The notes: generated by a model not told the origin, from the letters alone. A stretch of DNA of 46,266 nt from JBFGJY01 sp041576975 (GCA_041576975.1 JBFGJY010000016.1:1-46266); one strand, 5' to 3'; shown: positions 34,498 through 43,879, counted from the first letter of the stretch. Program-made: numbers and translations.

Positions 34498-34638
34498 ATT
34501 ACTCTGCAGACAACAATTAATGTTAACTACAAAAGTTTACGATTATAAGTTAGTAGGTAGCTTATGCGACTGTTTGCCTACTCGGCGATGTTCATATACA
34601 AGCCACATACTAAATTTAGTAATTATTGCCATTGAATA

Positions 34639-35022
34639 TTAAGATTTACCACTGGCTTTACGAATTTGTCTGCGTTGATGCTTGTCGGGTTTGCGTTGAG
34701 TTCTTGGCATGCCCGCATCGAGCAATTTGCGTTGTTGAGTTTTAAGTTCTCGCGCTTCAATACTATCTTGTGTTTCTTGGTAAAGTTTTTGTGCCTCTGT
34801 TGCAGGACCGCGTTTTTCACTTAGTGCTTCGACTACAACTATTGTTTGATATTGACCCCGAGTAATCTCAAGTTGATCTCCAATTTGAATGGGTCGCGAT
34901 GATTTAACCCGTTTTCCATTGACATGCACTTTACCGCCATTTACTACGTCAGCAGCCAAAGAACGTGTTTTGAAAAAGCGTGCGGCCCAAAGCCATTTAT
35001 CTATGCGAATTTTTTTTTGCAC
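34639..35022 (-). CDS. hslR: Heat-shock protein Hsp15 (S4 domain)
   Basis: 127 residues. IRIDKWLWAARFFKTRSLA and VNGGKVHVNGKRVKSSRPIQIGDQ are the S4 RNA-binding fold of Hsp15. The C-terminal third is basic and glutamine-rich. Recycles 50S subunits carrying a nascent chain by binding the stalled peptidyl-tRNA. It lies near htpG, another heat-shock gene. Convergent with kbl. Confidence 0.92.
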   Translation of the reverse strand: MQKKIRIDKWLWAARFFKTRSLAADVVNGGKVHVNGKRVKSSRPIQIGDQLEITRGQYQTIVVVEALSEKRGPATEAQKLYQETQDSIEARELKTQQRKLLDAGMPRTQRKPDKHQRRQIRKASGKS

Positions 35023-35180
35023 ATTTAAATTCTTACTTTAATTGAGTAATCAATTCTTAGTAAATACTTGGACAGAATAGGTATTTAGTAAGTATATTAT
35101 GATACGTACCTACACCTTGGGCTAGAACTGAACGTTCTTTTCACTAATCAAAAACTATTAAATATAGATGTTCAATTTAC

Positions 35181-35232
35181 AAAATACAGGGAAGTATTTT
35201 GTCCTTCGGGCCATCATCATAAAATGACGATG
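35181..35232. repeat. Two adjacent hairpin-forming inverted repeats
   Basis: AAAATAC / GTATTTT (35181-35200, loop of six) and CATCATCAT / ATGACGATG (35212-35232, one mismatch, loop AAA). They sit between the YcgN-like stop and the hslR start. They may act as a weak terminator for the htpG group, as regulatory structure in the hslR leader, or neither. No long T run is present. Confidence 0.4.
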
Positions 35233-35247
35233 TTCAAATAATGATCT

Positions 35248-35682
35248 TTATACCCAGTAGACTATATGTTCGGCTATTTCGAGTACTTCTGTTTCACTCA
35301 CTGTTCGATTTTGAACGGACATCTTTTGTTTATGTACGGTATTGCGATCACCACTGATTAAATGATGCCAATTCGGTAAGTCTTTACATTCATGTACTAA
35401 CCGATATGCGCATGAATTAGGCAGCCATTTAAAATCTTCTATATCATCTGATGCAAGTTGTAGACAATCTTCTACCAGCTGTTTGCGTTTAGGATAGTTC
35501 TTGCATTGGCAAGTTCTAGCATTCAGCAAATGACACGCTACATCTGTATAAAAAAGTTCTTTTGTTTCAGAATCCTCTAGTTTAATCAAACAACATTTAC
35601 CACAGCCATCACAAAGTGATTCCCACTCTTTCTTGTTCATCTCATGGAGAGATTTTGTTTTCCAGAAAGGTTTAGCCGACAC
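35248..35682 (-). CDS. YcgN-family cysteine-cluster protein
   Basis: 144 residues, matching the UPF0260/YcgN family of the YkgJ cysteine-cluster group. LCDGCGKCCLIKLEDSETKELFYTDVACHLL and CQCKNYPKR hold the clustered cysteines thought to bind zinc or iron-sulfur. Function unknown. It begins 15 bases after the htpG stop, so it is in one unit with htpG. Confidence 0.9.
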   Translation of the reverse strand: MSAKPFWKTKSLHEMNKKEWESLCDGCGKCCLIKLEDSETKELFYTDVACHLLNARTCQCKNYPKRKQLVEDCLQLASDDIEDFKWLPNSCAYRLVHECKDLPNWHHLISGDRNTVHKQKMSVQNRTVSETEVLEIAEHIVYWV

Positions 35683-35697
35683 AATTTATGCCATTAA

Positions 35698-37590
35698 TTA
35701 ACTGGCAATTTCATTAATCATTTGATTTAAGCGATTAACGAAACTTGCAGGATCTTCAAGTTGGCCGCCTTCTGCAAGAATGGCTTGGTCAAACAAAATC
35801 TTAGCCCAATCCTCAAAGCGGTCTTCTACTTCTTCGTTTTCCATACGCTTTACAAGTGCATGACTTGGGTTAATCTCTAAAACAGGCTTGGTTGAAGGCA
35901 TATCATGCCCTGCCTGGCGCATTAAGTGCTGCATGTACAGGGCCATTTCTTGTTCATTCAGCACGATGCACGCCGGAGAGGTAGTAAGACGATGAGAAAC
36001 GCGTACATCTTCTACCTTATCATTAAGCACTTTTTTAATACGATTAATTAAGTCTTTTGCTTCTTTTTCTTTTTTCTGTTGCTCTTTTTTATCTTCTTCA
36101 TCAGCTATCTTGCCAAGATCGAGCTCACCTTTGGCCACAGATGCAAAGGATTTTTCCTGGTATTCGGTTAGATGGCTCATTAACCATTCATCCACACGAT
36201 CAAACAGCAACAACACCTCAATGCCTTTGTCACGGAAAATTTCTAAGTGCGGGCTATTTTTGGCTGCGGCATAGTTATCTGCAGTAATGTAATATATTTT
36301 TTCTTGCTCCGGCTTCATGCGCGCAATGTAATCGTCTAAGGAAACATTCTGTGCATCATTATCGTTATGCGTGGATGCAAACCTGAGTAATTTGGCAACT
36401 TTTTCTTTATTGGCAAAATCTTCTCCAGGACCTTCTTTCAAAACCTTGCCAAATACGGACCAAAACTCTTGGTATTTGACTGACTCAGTTTTAGCAAGAT
36501 TTTCAAGCAAACCCAGTATTTTCTTTACTGAACCAGAGCGAATGTTGTCGATAATCTTATTGCTTTGCAAAATTTCTCTAGAAATATTCAATGGCAAATC
36601 ATTTGAATCAATTACGCCACGCACAAACCGCAAATAGCGTGGCAACAATTTTTCCGCGTCATCCATGATAAACACACGTTGCACGTAAAGTTTTACGCCA
36701 TGGGTTGGATTTGGTTCAAATAAATCAAACGGCGCTTGCTTAGGAATGTATAAAAGCGAAATGTATTCGGTTTTGCCTTCGACACGATTATGCGTCCACG
36801 TTAACGGATCGGCAAAATCGTGCCCCACATGCTTATAAAATTCTTTGTATTCATCTTCACTAATTTCATTCTTGGGCCGTGTCCAGAGTGCTGAGGCCTT
36901 ATTAACGGTTTCCCATTTGGCCGTGGGCTCGCCCTTGTCATTTTCTTCACGCATCTCAATGGGTAAAGACACATGATCAGAATACTTTGTAATGATGGAA
37001 CGCAATCGCCAACCATTTAATAATTCATCTTCATCTTTCTTTAAATGCAGAATAACTTCCGTACCACGCTTTTCTCGTTCTATATCTTCTAAGGTATATG
37101 AGCCTGTTCCTTCAGATTCCCAACGTACTGCTTGATCTTTTTCTAAGCCGGCTCGGCGTGAAATCAGTGTGATTTTGTCTGCAACGATAAATGCAGAATA
37201 AAATCCCACTCCAAATTGACCAATGAGGTGCGCATCTTTGCTTTGATCACCGGTTAATTGCTCAAGAAATTCTTTGGTGCCGGATTTTGCGATAGTGCCT
37301 ATATTTTGAATGACTTCATCACGACTCATCCCTATACCATTGTCGCGAACGGTAATGGTGCGATCATTATTATCAAACTCAATTTGTATTTTGAGTTCAG
37401 CGTCTTTGCTTAACAAAGAATCATTTGAAATTGCTTCAAAACGTAACTTGTCACACGCATCTGAGGAGTTAGAAATTAACTCACGCAAAAAAATCTCTTT
37501 ATTTGAATAAAGAGAGTGAACCATTAAATGTAGAAGTTGCGCGACTTCTGTTTCAAATTGCAGGGTTTCTTTTTTTGTTTCCGTACTCAT
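35698..37590 (-). CDS. htpG: Chaperone protein HtpG (Hsp90)
   Basis: 630 residues, full length. Bergerat ATPase motifs: NSSDACDKLRFEA, DNGIGM, GTIAKSGTKEF and GQFGVGFYSAF. Middle domain with YVQRVFIMDDAEKLLPRYLRFVRGVIDSNDLPLNISRE, C-terminal dimer domain ending HALVKRM ... ASFVNRLNQMI. ATP-dependent chaperone. Upstream lie a 68-residue gene and an amidotransferase on the same strand; no heat-shock promoter was clearly recognised. Confidence 0.97.
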   Translation of the reverse strand: MSTETKKETLQFETEVAQLLHLMVHSLYSNKEIFLRELISNSSDACDKLRFEAISNDSLLSKDAELKIQIEFDNNDRTITVRDNGIGMSRDEVIQNIGTIAKSGTKEFLEQLTGDQSKDAHLIGQFGVGFYSAFIVADKITLISRRAGLEKDQAVRWESEGTGSYTLEDIEREKRGTEVILHLKKDEDELLNGWRLRSIITKYSDHVSLPIEMREENDKGEPTAKWETVNKASALWTRPKNEISEDEYKEFYKHVGHDFADPLTWTHNRVEGKTEYISLLYIPKQAPFDLFEPNPTHGVKLYVQRVFIMDDAEKLLPRYLRFVRGVIDSNDLPLNISREILQSNKIIDNIRSGSVKKILGLLENLAKTESVKYQEFWSVFGKVLKEGPGEDFANKEKVAKLLRFASTHNDNDAQNVSLDDYIARMKPEQEKIYYITADNYAAAKNSPHLEIFRDKGIEVLLLFDRVDEWLMSHLTEYQEKSFASVAKGELDLGKIADEEDKKEQQKKEKEAKDLINRIKKVLNDKVEDVRVSHRLTTSPACIVLNEQEMALYMQHLMRQAGHDMPSTKPVLEINPSHALVKRMENEEVEDRFEDWAKILFDQAILAEGGQLEDPASFVNRLNQMINEIAS

Positions 37591-37622
37591 TGTTTATTCA
37601 ATAAAATTTATAGTCAAAAAAA

Positions 37623-37829
37623 TTAACGATTGACCTCACCGTCTACTTCAAGTGCTAAGGTTTCACTTGGTACCGTAGCACCATAATCGGTCAGGTCTTC
37701 TAAAGTGACTCTTAACTTAAGCTGCTTTACCTCAGGATGTTTAGCAAGATGCCCCACAATTGCTTCGTCAGCTCTAACACCAAAGGTCTTGAGTAGGGCT
37801 CGAATATCTTTTCTGCTGCTGTCTTCCAT
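37623..37829 (-). CDS. Small conserved-type protein upstream of htpG
   Basis: 68 residues: a helical N terminus (RKDIRALLKTFGVRADEAIVGHL) followed by a beta strand pair (LKLRVTLEDL ... LALEVDGEV). A CGGAGAA ribosome site stands just before the ATG. The layout recalls the DUF6494 type of small protein, but I am not sure. It lies between the amidotransferase gene and htpG, 32 bases upstream of each neighbour, so it is probably co-transcribed. Function unknown. Confidence 0.62.
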   Translation of the reverse strand: MEDSSRKDIRALLKTFGVRADEAIVGHLAKHPEVKQLKLRVTLEDLTDYGATVPSETLALEVDGEVNR

Positions 37830-37861
37830 TATTATTCTCCGTTAGTGGTGTTATCACATAT

Positions 37862-38563
37862 TTATGGGGTCAATTTTTGAAAAATAAAGGCCTCTATGAA
37901 TTCTTCAAGTATTTTACCTGCACGCTGGAAATTATCAGCTGGTGCGAGCATTTCATCCAGGCTTTGTATATAGGGGCCCGTTTGCTCCGGCTTGCCACAT
38001 TCTTGGTAAATGGCTTGTACATGACTGGGTAGCATTTCAAGGTGAAATTGTAGCGCCAGCACATTATCTGCATACACAAAGGCTTGGTTTGCACATCCGT
38101 TACTAACGATAAAATTTGTGGCACCAGATGGTATTTCAAATGTATCGCTATGCCAATGCAAAGCTTCAAAGCTGGTTGGCAGGTTCTGAACACGCTCATC
38201 TAACAACCCTTTGGTCCGTTTAACAGGAAACCAACCGATCTCTTCATACACATTTTTGGTTACCGCCGCTCCCAAAACGTCGGCGATCAATTGTGTACCC
38301 AAACACACGCCTAAAACAGGGATCTCTCGCTGAATTACTGATTCAATAAAGCCCTTTTCTAAAGTTAACCACGGGTATTTGTCTTCATCGTGCACCCCCA
38401 TGGGTCCGCCCATGACAATGAGTGCGTCCATATCGTGAATAGAAGGCAACGATTGATCTTGATACATGCACGTGCATGACAACTCACAGCCTTTTTCGAC
38501 AAAAATGCTTTCCATACCACCTAAACCTTCAAAAGATACATGCTTCAAATAATGTATGTGCAT
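37862..38563 (-). CDS. Class I glutamine amidotransferase (GuaA-like, stand-alone)
   Basis: 233 residues. Triad C87 (VLGVCLGTQL), H174 and E176 (LQFHLEM). The class I glutamine amidotransferase fold covers the whole length, as in the family of stand-alone GMP-synthase-like amidotransferases. It releases ammonia from glutamine, or hydrolyses a gamma-glutamyl bond; the true substrate is not shown by sequence. It is first in a short unit before the 68-residue gene and htpG. Confidence 0.86.
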   Translation of the reverse strand: MHIHYLKHVSFEGLGGMESIFVEKGCELSCTCMYQDQSLPSIHDMDALIVMGGPMGVHDEDKYPWLTLEKGFIESVIQREIPVLGVCLGTQLIADVLGAAVTKNVYEEIGWFPVKRTKGLLDERVQNLPTSFEALHWHSDTFEIPSGATNFIVSNGCANQAFVYADNVLALQFHLEMLPSHVQAIYQECGKPEQTGPYIQSLDEMLAPADNFQRAGKILEEFIEAFIFQKLTP

Positions 38564-38748
38564 ATCACTTTACTTAGATGCAACTTAGATCGAGATAAAT
38601 TGAAACTTCATATCTGGGAATAGTCTGTGCCACTTGTTGGTTCATGTTTGAGATAACGTATATGCATTTATCTAAACTTGGCTGTTAGTTAATCCATTTT
38701 TTTAATAGTGTGTAGATAGCCTCACACCTATGGTATAGGTTTGATAAG

Positions 38749-39225
38749 TTACGCTGCTTGAAGATACTGTTGTTCATGGTTGAGCAGCCATTGTTTACGG
38801 CGTACGAGGCTGCCATCGGCATCTCCCATAAAGCCACCTATACCAGAAACACTAACCACACGATGACATGGAACAATTAACAACAACCTATTACTTCGAC
38901 ATGCATTACCTACTGCACGTGGCCCAGATTTAATCTTTTTAGCAATTTCACCATACGTTTGTGTAGCACCAAATGGTATTTTTCTGATCTGTTCCCAGAC
39001 CCGCAGTTGAAAGTCTGTGGCATTTGCAAATAAAAATTGGATATCAAATGTTTGCAGGTCACCTGCAAAGTAAGCGTGTAACTGCTTTTGCATTTCTTTA
39101 GCAAAAAAATCATTACTTAAAGTCGCGCGTGTTTGTGATGCTACTTGTTGAACCTCTATAAGGAAATCACTTTCGTATTTAACTGCCAATTTTCCTATTG
39201 GCGTTGCAGTGATCATTTGATTCAT
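38749..39225 (-). CDS. ogt: Methylated-DNA--protein-cysteine methyltransferase
   Basis: 158 residues from the ATG at 39225, selected by an AGAGGAAA box five bases upstream. Active-site IVPCHRVV (C120), FQLRVWEQIRKIPFGATQTYGEIA helix and ARxxSNRN-like arginine finger region AVGNACRSNRLL. Suicidal repair of O6-methylguanine. Single-domain Ogt/MGMT, without an AraC-type Ada domain. Convergent terminator of rplS stands upstream. Confidence 0.92.
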   Translation of the reverse strand: MNQMITATPIGKLAVKYESDFLIEVQQVASQTRATLSNDFFAKEMQKQLHAYFAGDLQTFDIQFLFANATDFQLRVWEQIRKIPFGATQTYGEIAKKIKSGPRAVGNACRSNRLLLIVPCHRVVSVSGIGGFMGDADGSLVRRKQWLLNHEQQYLQAA

Positions 39226-39288
39226 ATCTTTCCTCTGCCTGGGTAATGATGTAATCAATTTGTAGGGTAATTTTACTCCACAAAAATA

Positions 39289-39315
39289 AAAACGCCTCGT
39301 TTCACGAGGCGTTTT
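39289..39315 (-). terminator. Rho-independent terminator of the rpsP-rplS operon
   Basis: An 11-base perfect stem AAAACGCCTCG / CGAGGCGTTTT with a 5-base loop. T-rich tails lie on both sides. It lies 24 bases past the rplS stop on the minus strand and separates the ribosomal operon from ogt. Confidence 0.92.
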
Positions 39316-39339
39316 AATTAATATTTTTAACCCAAAAAT

Positions 39340-39687
39340 CTAAATCTTTTCTTTAATCCTAGCGGCTTTACCTGTTCTGCCCCGTAAGTAGTAAAGCTTT
39401 GCTCGCCTTACGTTACCTTTACGCTTTACTTTAATACTTGAGATCATCGGGCTATGTGTTTGAAAGACACGCTCAACACCTTCACCATGGGAAATTTTTC
39501 TTACGGTAAATGCAGAGTTCAGTCCGCGATTACGTTTGGCAATAACTACTCCTTCAAAGGCTTGCAAACGCTCTCGATTACCCTCTTTTACTTTGACTTG
39601 CACAACTACAGTATCGCCCGAGTAAAATTCCGGGATCTTTTTTTTAAGTTGCTGCTGATTTAGTTCTTGAATGATATTTGTCATCAT
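39340..39687 (-). CDS. rplS: 50S ribosomal protein L19
   Basis: 115 residues. PEFYSGDTVVVQVKVKEGNRERLQAFEGVVIAKR and the C-terminal RRAKLYYLRGRTGKAARIKEKI are standard L19. At the 30S/50S interface. Two consecutive ATGs (39687 and 39684) could serve as the start. Last gene of rpsP-rimM-trmD-rplS. Confidence 0.98.
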   Translation of the reverse strand: MMTNIIQELNQQQLKKKIPEFYSGDTVVVQVKVKEGNRERLQAFEGVVIAKRNRGLNSAFTVRKISHGEGVERVFQTHSPMISSIKVKRKGNVRRAKLYYLRGRTGKAARIKEKI

Positions 39688-39702
39688 CGTTTTCTTCAGT
39701 AA

Positions 39703-40440
39703 TTAGTCCAGCTGCTCTTGCAAAAACTCCTCAAGCAAGGCCTGTTGTTCTTTGCTTAGTTCCATTTTTGCAATTAAATCTGGCCTACGTAGATAAGTGC
39801 GGCCCAATGACTGTTTATTTCGCCACTGCTCTATCGCTTGATGGTCACCTTGCAATAACACTTCTGGTACGGTATGTCCGTCTATGCTTTCCGGCCGCGT
39901 ATAATGCGGGCAATCGAGCAGTCCGTCAATAAAGGAATCCCGTAAGGCCGATTCTTCATGTCCTAACGCTCCAGGTACGTGCCGAACCAAGGCATCAGCT
40001 ATAATCATGGCAGGCAATTCTCCACCACTGATGACAAAATCGCCAATACAGATCTCTTCGTCAACCTCGGCCTCAATCAGCCTCTCATCTATGCCCTCGT
40101 AACGCCCCGCCACCAGCACTAGATGAGAATAAGCCCCCAATCTCTCCACATCTGCTTGTTTAAACAGCTCACCATGAGCCGAAAGACAAACTACATGGCT
40201 TTTACTCGCAGTTTGCGTAGCCTTTTGAATAGCTTTTTGTAAAGGTTCAAATTGCATAACCATCCCCGGTCCTCCACCGTAGGGTCGGTCATCGACCCTA
40301 CGATGAGGATCGGTTGAAAAATCACGCGGATTAATAACATTTAAACTTACAAGCTTAGTCTCGATGGCTCGACCTATCACACCAAACTTAGCCAAGTTCA
40401 GCACCATTTCTGGAAATAAAGTAATGATATCGATGTGCAT
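39703..40440 (-). CDS. trmD: tRNA (guanine-N1)-methyltransferase
   Basis: 245 residues. Trefoil-knot SAM-binding core VAGRYEGIDERLIEAEVDEEICIGDFVISGGELPA, a DDRPYGGGPGMVM N-terminal loop and FIDGLLDCPHYTRPES near the end. Methylates G37 of tRNAs to keep the frame. Fifteen bases before rplS, eleven after rimM. Confidence 0.98.
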   Translation of the reverse strand: MHIDIITLFPEMVLNLAKFGVIGRAIETKLVSLNVINPRDFSTDPHRRVDDRPYGGGPGMVMQFEPLQKAIQKATQTASKSHVVCLSAHGELFKQADVERLGAYSHLVLVAGRYEGIDERLIEAEVDEEICIGDFVISGGELPAMIIADALVRHVPGALGHEESALRDSFIDGLLDCPHYTRPESIDGHTVPEVLLQGDHQAIEQWRNKQSLGRTYLRRPDLIAKMELSKEQQALLEEFLQEQLD

Positions 40441-40451
40441 TAGTTAATTTA

Positions 40452-40970
40452 CTAATTAAAGCTTGTCTGCCAATCTACTATCATCAATTGTTGATCTATA
40501 TCGACCTCTTTGACCACATCCCCTCTGATATAAGGGATTAAGATTTCTTCTGAATCAGGATCGCTTGTTACTACTAGCACATCATTTGCACCAGTCTGCA
40601 ACAAGCGTTCAATTTTACCTAAGATTTGTCCATCGACAGTGACTACCTTCAAGCCGGTAAGCTGGTACCAATAATATTCGCCCGCTGGCAATTTCGATAA
40701 ATGCGAAGTAGGCACCCAAATTTCCGCAACTGTTAGTGTTTCAGCTTGAGCCCGAGTATCGATACCCGATAATTTAGCAATGATGCCATTACCATGTGGT
40801 TTACCTTGTTCCAACGCATAGTATTTTTCATTGCCGTCTGTACGCAATTGCCATGTTTTGTAATCGAGAATTTGCGCTTTAGGGCGACAATAGGAAAAAA
40901 TTTTGAGCCAACCCTTGATACCAAAGGCACCTAGTATATGGCCAAGCTGAATAAATGAAGTTTGGCCCAA
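40452..40970 (-). CDS. rimM: 16S rRNA processing protein RimM
   Basis: 172 residues. N-terminal RimM domain (LGHILGAFGIKGWLKIFSYCR) and the PRC-barrel domain with YYWYQLTGLKVVTVDG and LIPYIRGDVVKEVDI. Helps 30S maturation through S19. The start is TTG at 40968-40970; no ATG is suitable. In the conserved operon between rpsP and trmD. Confidence 0.95.
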   Translation of the reverse strand: MGQTSFIQLGHILGAFGIKGWLKIFSYCRPKAQILDYKTWQLRTDGNEKYYALEQGKPHGNGIIAKLSGIDTRAQAETLTVAEIWVPTSHLSKLPAGEYYWYQLTGLKVVTVDGQILGKIERLLQTGANDVLVVTSDPDSEEILIPYIRGDVVKEVDIDQQLMIVDWQTSFN

Positions 40971-40997
40971 ATTATTGGACTGACAGGGGGACCTCTT

Positions 40998-41249
40998 TTA
41001 GGCCGCTTGCTTGAGGTGTTGCTTGACCAAACCTGCAACACGATCGGAAGGCTGAGCCCCATGGCCTAGCCAATGGTCATAGCGCTCTATTTCAATAAAA
41101 AAACGTACATCTTGGCCTTTTGCCAAAGGACTGAAGTAGCCGATGCGCTCGATATAACCACTATCTCTACGCTTACGAGAATCAGTAACTACGATGTGAT
41201 AAAAGGGGCGCTTCTTGGACCCGCCTCTAGATAGTCGAATCGTTACCAT
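40998..41249 (-). CDS. rpsP: 30S ribosomal protein S16
   Basis: 83 residues, full length. VTIRLSRGGSKKRPFYHIVVTDSRKRRDSGYIERIGY is the diagnostic S16 start. First gene of the rpsP-rimM-trmD-rplS operon. The 275 bases up to ffh hold degenerate 51-bp repeats and must contain its promoter. Confidence 0.98.
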   Translation of the reverse strand: MVTIRLSRGGSKKRPFYHIVVTDSRKRRDSGYIERIGYFSPLAKGQDVRFFIEIERYDHWLGHGAQPSDRVAGLVKQHLKQAA

Positions 41250-41351
41250 GTAGTTGTTGGTGTCGTCTCAAGGTTATTTGAATTCAAATCGAGCCGCGCA
41301 TTGTACGCAAATTCGCTTGAAAAGAAAGCCAATATATAGATATATCACTCT

Positions 41352-41555
41352 TTAGTTAAGGATTAATTCGCTTATCCTAGTCCTTTAGGAATCATTGCCT
41401 GCAAGACCAATAGATATATAACTTGCTCTAACCTAGGAGAGAAGATTACCTGTAAAGCCAAGTGATAAAGAACTTAACCCTACCCAGGTGGTAAGTGTTA
41501 TTGCAAAGCCAAAAGAAATCCAAATTATCCTAAACCTGGCGGTAGCCTTCCCTGC
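41352..41555 (-). repeat. Degenerate 51-bp tandem repeat after ffh
   Basis: Four contiguous 51-base units read on the minus strand from 41555, 41504, 41453 and 41402, beginning GCAGGG, GCAATA, ACAGGT and GCAGGC. By hand, ungapped, adjacent copies match at 31, 30 and 22 of 51 positions; unit one versus three gives 30. The last unit is weak. The first unit contains the ffh stop and the last codons (Q-G-R-L-P-P-G-L-G). The next copy still reads L-P-P-G in the same register. Looks like old tandem duplication of the ffh 3' end. Confidence 0.6.
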
Positions 41556-42883
41556 ATGGATTGCATCATCCTTTGCATACCACCTTTTCTAGAGAACTTC
41601 TTCATCATTTTTTTCATTTGCAGATGCTGTTTAAGTAAACGATTTACATCTTGCACTTGTGTACCCGAGCCTGCCGCAATTCTGCGTTTTCGTGTGTTTT
41701 TAATGATATCTGGAAAACGTCGCTCATGCGGAGTCATAGAATCGATAATCGCAATCATCCGCGGCAAAGCTTTATCATCACTTAGTGCTTGAGTATTTTT
41801 AGGTAAACCTGCTACACCAGGAATTTTGTCCATTAAGCCTGCTAGTCCACCCATATTCCTCATTTGCTCAAGCTGGCTTTTCAAATCAACGAGATCAAAA
41901 CTCTTTCCTTTTTTAATTTTCTTAGCGAGTTTTTGTGCTTTATCTCGATCGACTTTTTGCTCAACTTCTTCAACCAGACTTACCACATCACCCATACCCA
42001 AAATGCGCGATGCAATACGATCGGGATGAAAGGGTTCTAATGCAGTTGTTTTTTCACCGGTGCCAATAAATTTAATCGGCTTACCGGTTATGTGTCGAAC
42101 CGACAAAGCCGCACCGCCACGTGCATCTCCATCGGTTTTAGTGAGAATGACACCGGTAAGTGGCAAGGCATCATTAAACGCTTTAGCAGAATTTGCGGCA
42201 TCTTGCCCGCTCATACTATCGACTACAAACAAAGTCTCTATCGGTTGTACAGCTGAATGCAGTGCAATAATTTCTTGCATCATCTGATCATCGATATGCA
42301 AACGCCCTGCGGTATCAATTAACAAAACATCTTTAAATTGTTTTTTAGCATGTTCGACAGCGTGATTGGCAATATCAATAGGTGCTTGTGATGAGTCACT
42401 TGGAATAAATTCTGCACCAACTTCTCTGGCCAAAGTTTGCAATTGCTGAATTGCTGCAGGTCGATACACGTCACAACTCACCACGGCTACAGACTTTTTC
42501 TGTTGCTCGCTTAACCATCTTGAAAGTTTGGCAATGCTAGTAGTTTTACCAGACCCTTGAAGACCTGCGATTAAAAGAACTGCCGGGGGTTGAGCCATAA
42601 GCATAAGCGCCTCATTAGCGTCTCCCATCAAATGCACTAGATCATCGTTTACTATCTTGATTAAGGCCTGACCTGGGGAAAGACTGTGCAATACCTCTTG
42701 CCCAAGCGCCTTTTTTTTGACTCTTTCAATAAATTCACGAACTACAGGTAATGCAACATCGGCCTCCAGCAGGGCCATACGTACTTCACGCAAAGTTTCT
42801 TGAATATTTTCTTCGCTGAGACGCGCCTGACCACGCAGTTTCTTTACCGTGCTAGAAAGGCGATTGGATAAATTATCAAACAT
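41525..42883 (-). CDS. ffh: Signal recognition particle protein Ffh
   Basis: About 452 residues from the ATG at 42883 (MFDNLSNRLSSTVKKLRG); a GTG four codons upstream is less likely. NG domain with GLQGSGKTTSIAKL, DVYRPAAIQQL, DTAGRLHID and TKTDGDARGGAAL. The methionine-rich M domain ends KKMMKKFSRKGGMQRMMQSMQGRLPPGLG. Binds 4.5S RNA and signal sequences to target proteins to the membrane. Upstream of rpsP, as in related genomes. Confidence 0.97.
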   Translation of the reverse strand: MFDNLSNRLSSTVKKLRGQARLSEENIQETLREVRMALLEADVALPVVREFIERVKKKALGQEVLHSLSPGQALIKIVNDDLVHLMGDANEALMLMAQPPAVLLIAGLQGSGKTTSIAKLSRWLSEQQKKSVAVVSCDVYRPAAIQQLQTLAREVGAEFIPSDSSQAPIDIANHAVEHAKKQFKDVLLIDTAGRLHIDDQMMQEIIALHSAVQPIETLFVVDSMSGQDAANSAKAFNDALPLTGVILTKTDGDARGGAALSVRHITGKPIKFIGTGEKTTALEPFHPDRIASRILGMGDVVSLVEEVEQKVDRDKAQKLAKKIKKGKSFDLVDLKSQLEQMRNMGGLAGLMDKIPGVAGLPKNTQALSDDKALPRMIAIIDSMTPHERRFPDIIKNTRKRRIAAGSGTQVQDVNRLLKQHLQMKKMMKKFSRKGGMQRMMQSMQGRLPPGLG

Positions 42884-42948
42884 AAACGTAATCACGCCCG
42901 ATACATGGGCACCATGGTTGGTTAGGCCTTAAAGACCAAAAAAATGGA

Positions 42949-43716
42949 TTATAGCGAAATTATATCGCCACTTGAGAGGCGGTATATTTCAAAGTCTGTA
43001 ATGGCTGAATTAAGTTGATTGATAATCTCTTCTTCTTTGCCCGGCTGTAAGTGAGAGATATATACCTTAGGACGATGTTGCAGCTTTACAAGATCTGTTG
43101 CAAGTGCATTGGGATAATAATGCTTAGCATCACGGCCAATATCTTCATCTTCATTAGTAAAGCCACATTCGACAATGATTGCATCGACATGCGATTCTTC
43201 ATTCAATGCATTCCAAAGCGAGTCATTGGTAAATGTATCACCGCTGAAAGCTAAGGAAGCCCGACCATTATTTACAATAAATGCTGAAGCCGGCACGGCA
43301 TGATTAACATCTACCATTTTTACGATTTTATCCTGAAACTCAATGCAATCACCTGGGTGCATGGACTCATACACGATCACCGGAGTCTCTGCATTCGGCA
43401 ATTCAAAAAAGTTTGGCCACACATCCCAGTTAAATATGTGTTTTGATAAGATATCAAAGGTCTCTTGTTTGCAGTGCAGTGTCAACGGTCGATCCACCAA
43501 ATGGTCATAGATGGTATCTAACAACATCGGCAACATTGCGATGTGATCTAAATGACTATGGGTGATAAAGATATGCTGAAGCTTAGACATTTCTTTATGC
43601 GAAAGCTCCCCTAAGCCCGTACCACAGTCTATTAATACGGAGTCATCTAATAATAATGAGGTGGTTTCTAGACCTAAACCAATACCACCACTACAGCCAA
43701 GGACACGTAATTTCAT
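42949..43716 (-). CDS. MBL-fold hydrolase, class II cyclic-nucleotide PDE-like
   Basis: 255 residues, metallo-beta-lactamase fold with THSHLDHI (H53-x-H55-x-D57-H58), a downstream SGDT aspartate, and a late SHLQPG histidine. The HSHLDH form and the LGCSGGIGLGLETTS start fit class II 3',5'-cyclic nucleotide phosphodiesterases (CpdP/PDE1 type). Substrate could be cAMP, but other MBL enzymes share these motifs. It is 65 bases upstream of the ffh start and in the same direction; divergent from ypjD. Confidence 0.78.
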   Translation of the reverse strand: MKLRVLGCSGGIGLGLETTSLLLDDSVLIDCGTGLGELSHKEMSKLQHIFITHSHLDHIAMLPMLLDTIYDHLVDRPLTLHCKQETFDILSKHIFNWDVWPNFFELPNAETPVIVYESMHPGDCIEFQDKIVKMVDVNHAVPASAFIVNNGRASLAFSGDTFTNDSLWNALNEESHVDAIIVECGFTNEDEDIGRDAKHYYPNALATDLVKLQHRPKVYISHLQPGKEEEIINQLNSAITDFEIYRLSSGDIISL

Positions 43717-43879
43717 CGTTATGAATGATCAATTATCGAATAATGCTATCATTGGCAAATTCGTAGAAATGTCTAGCATATCCCAATTCACTTTATATAT
43801 TCTGCCATGAGAATAAGGTCCCGGAACTAGTTCAAGTATTTCATGTGAGACATATCGCGCAATATACACAATCCAATCT

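Noticed and set aside
13645..41417. Shared 13-mer GACCAATAGATAT near the miaA start and in the ffh repeats
   Set aside because: Only two copies, no flanking similarity, and AT-rich; most likely coincidence.
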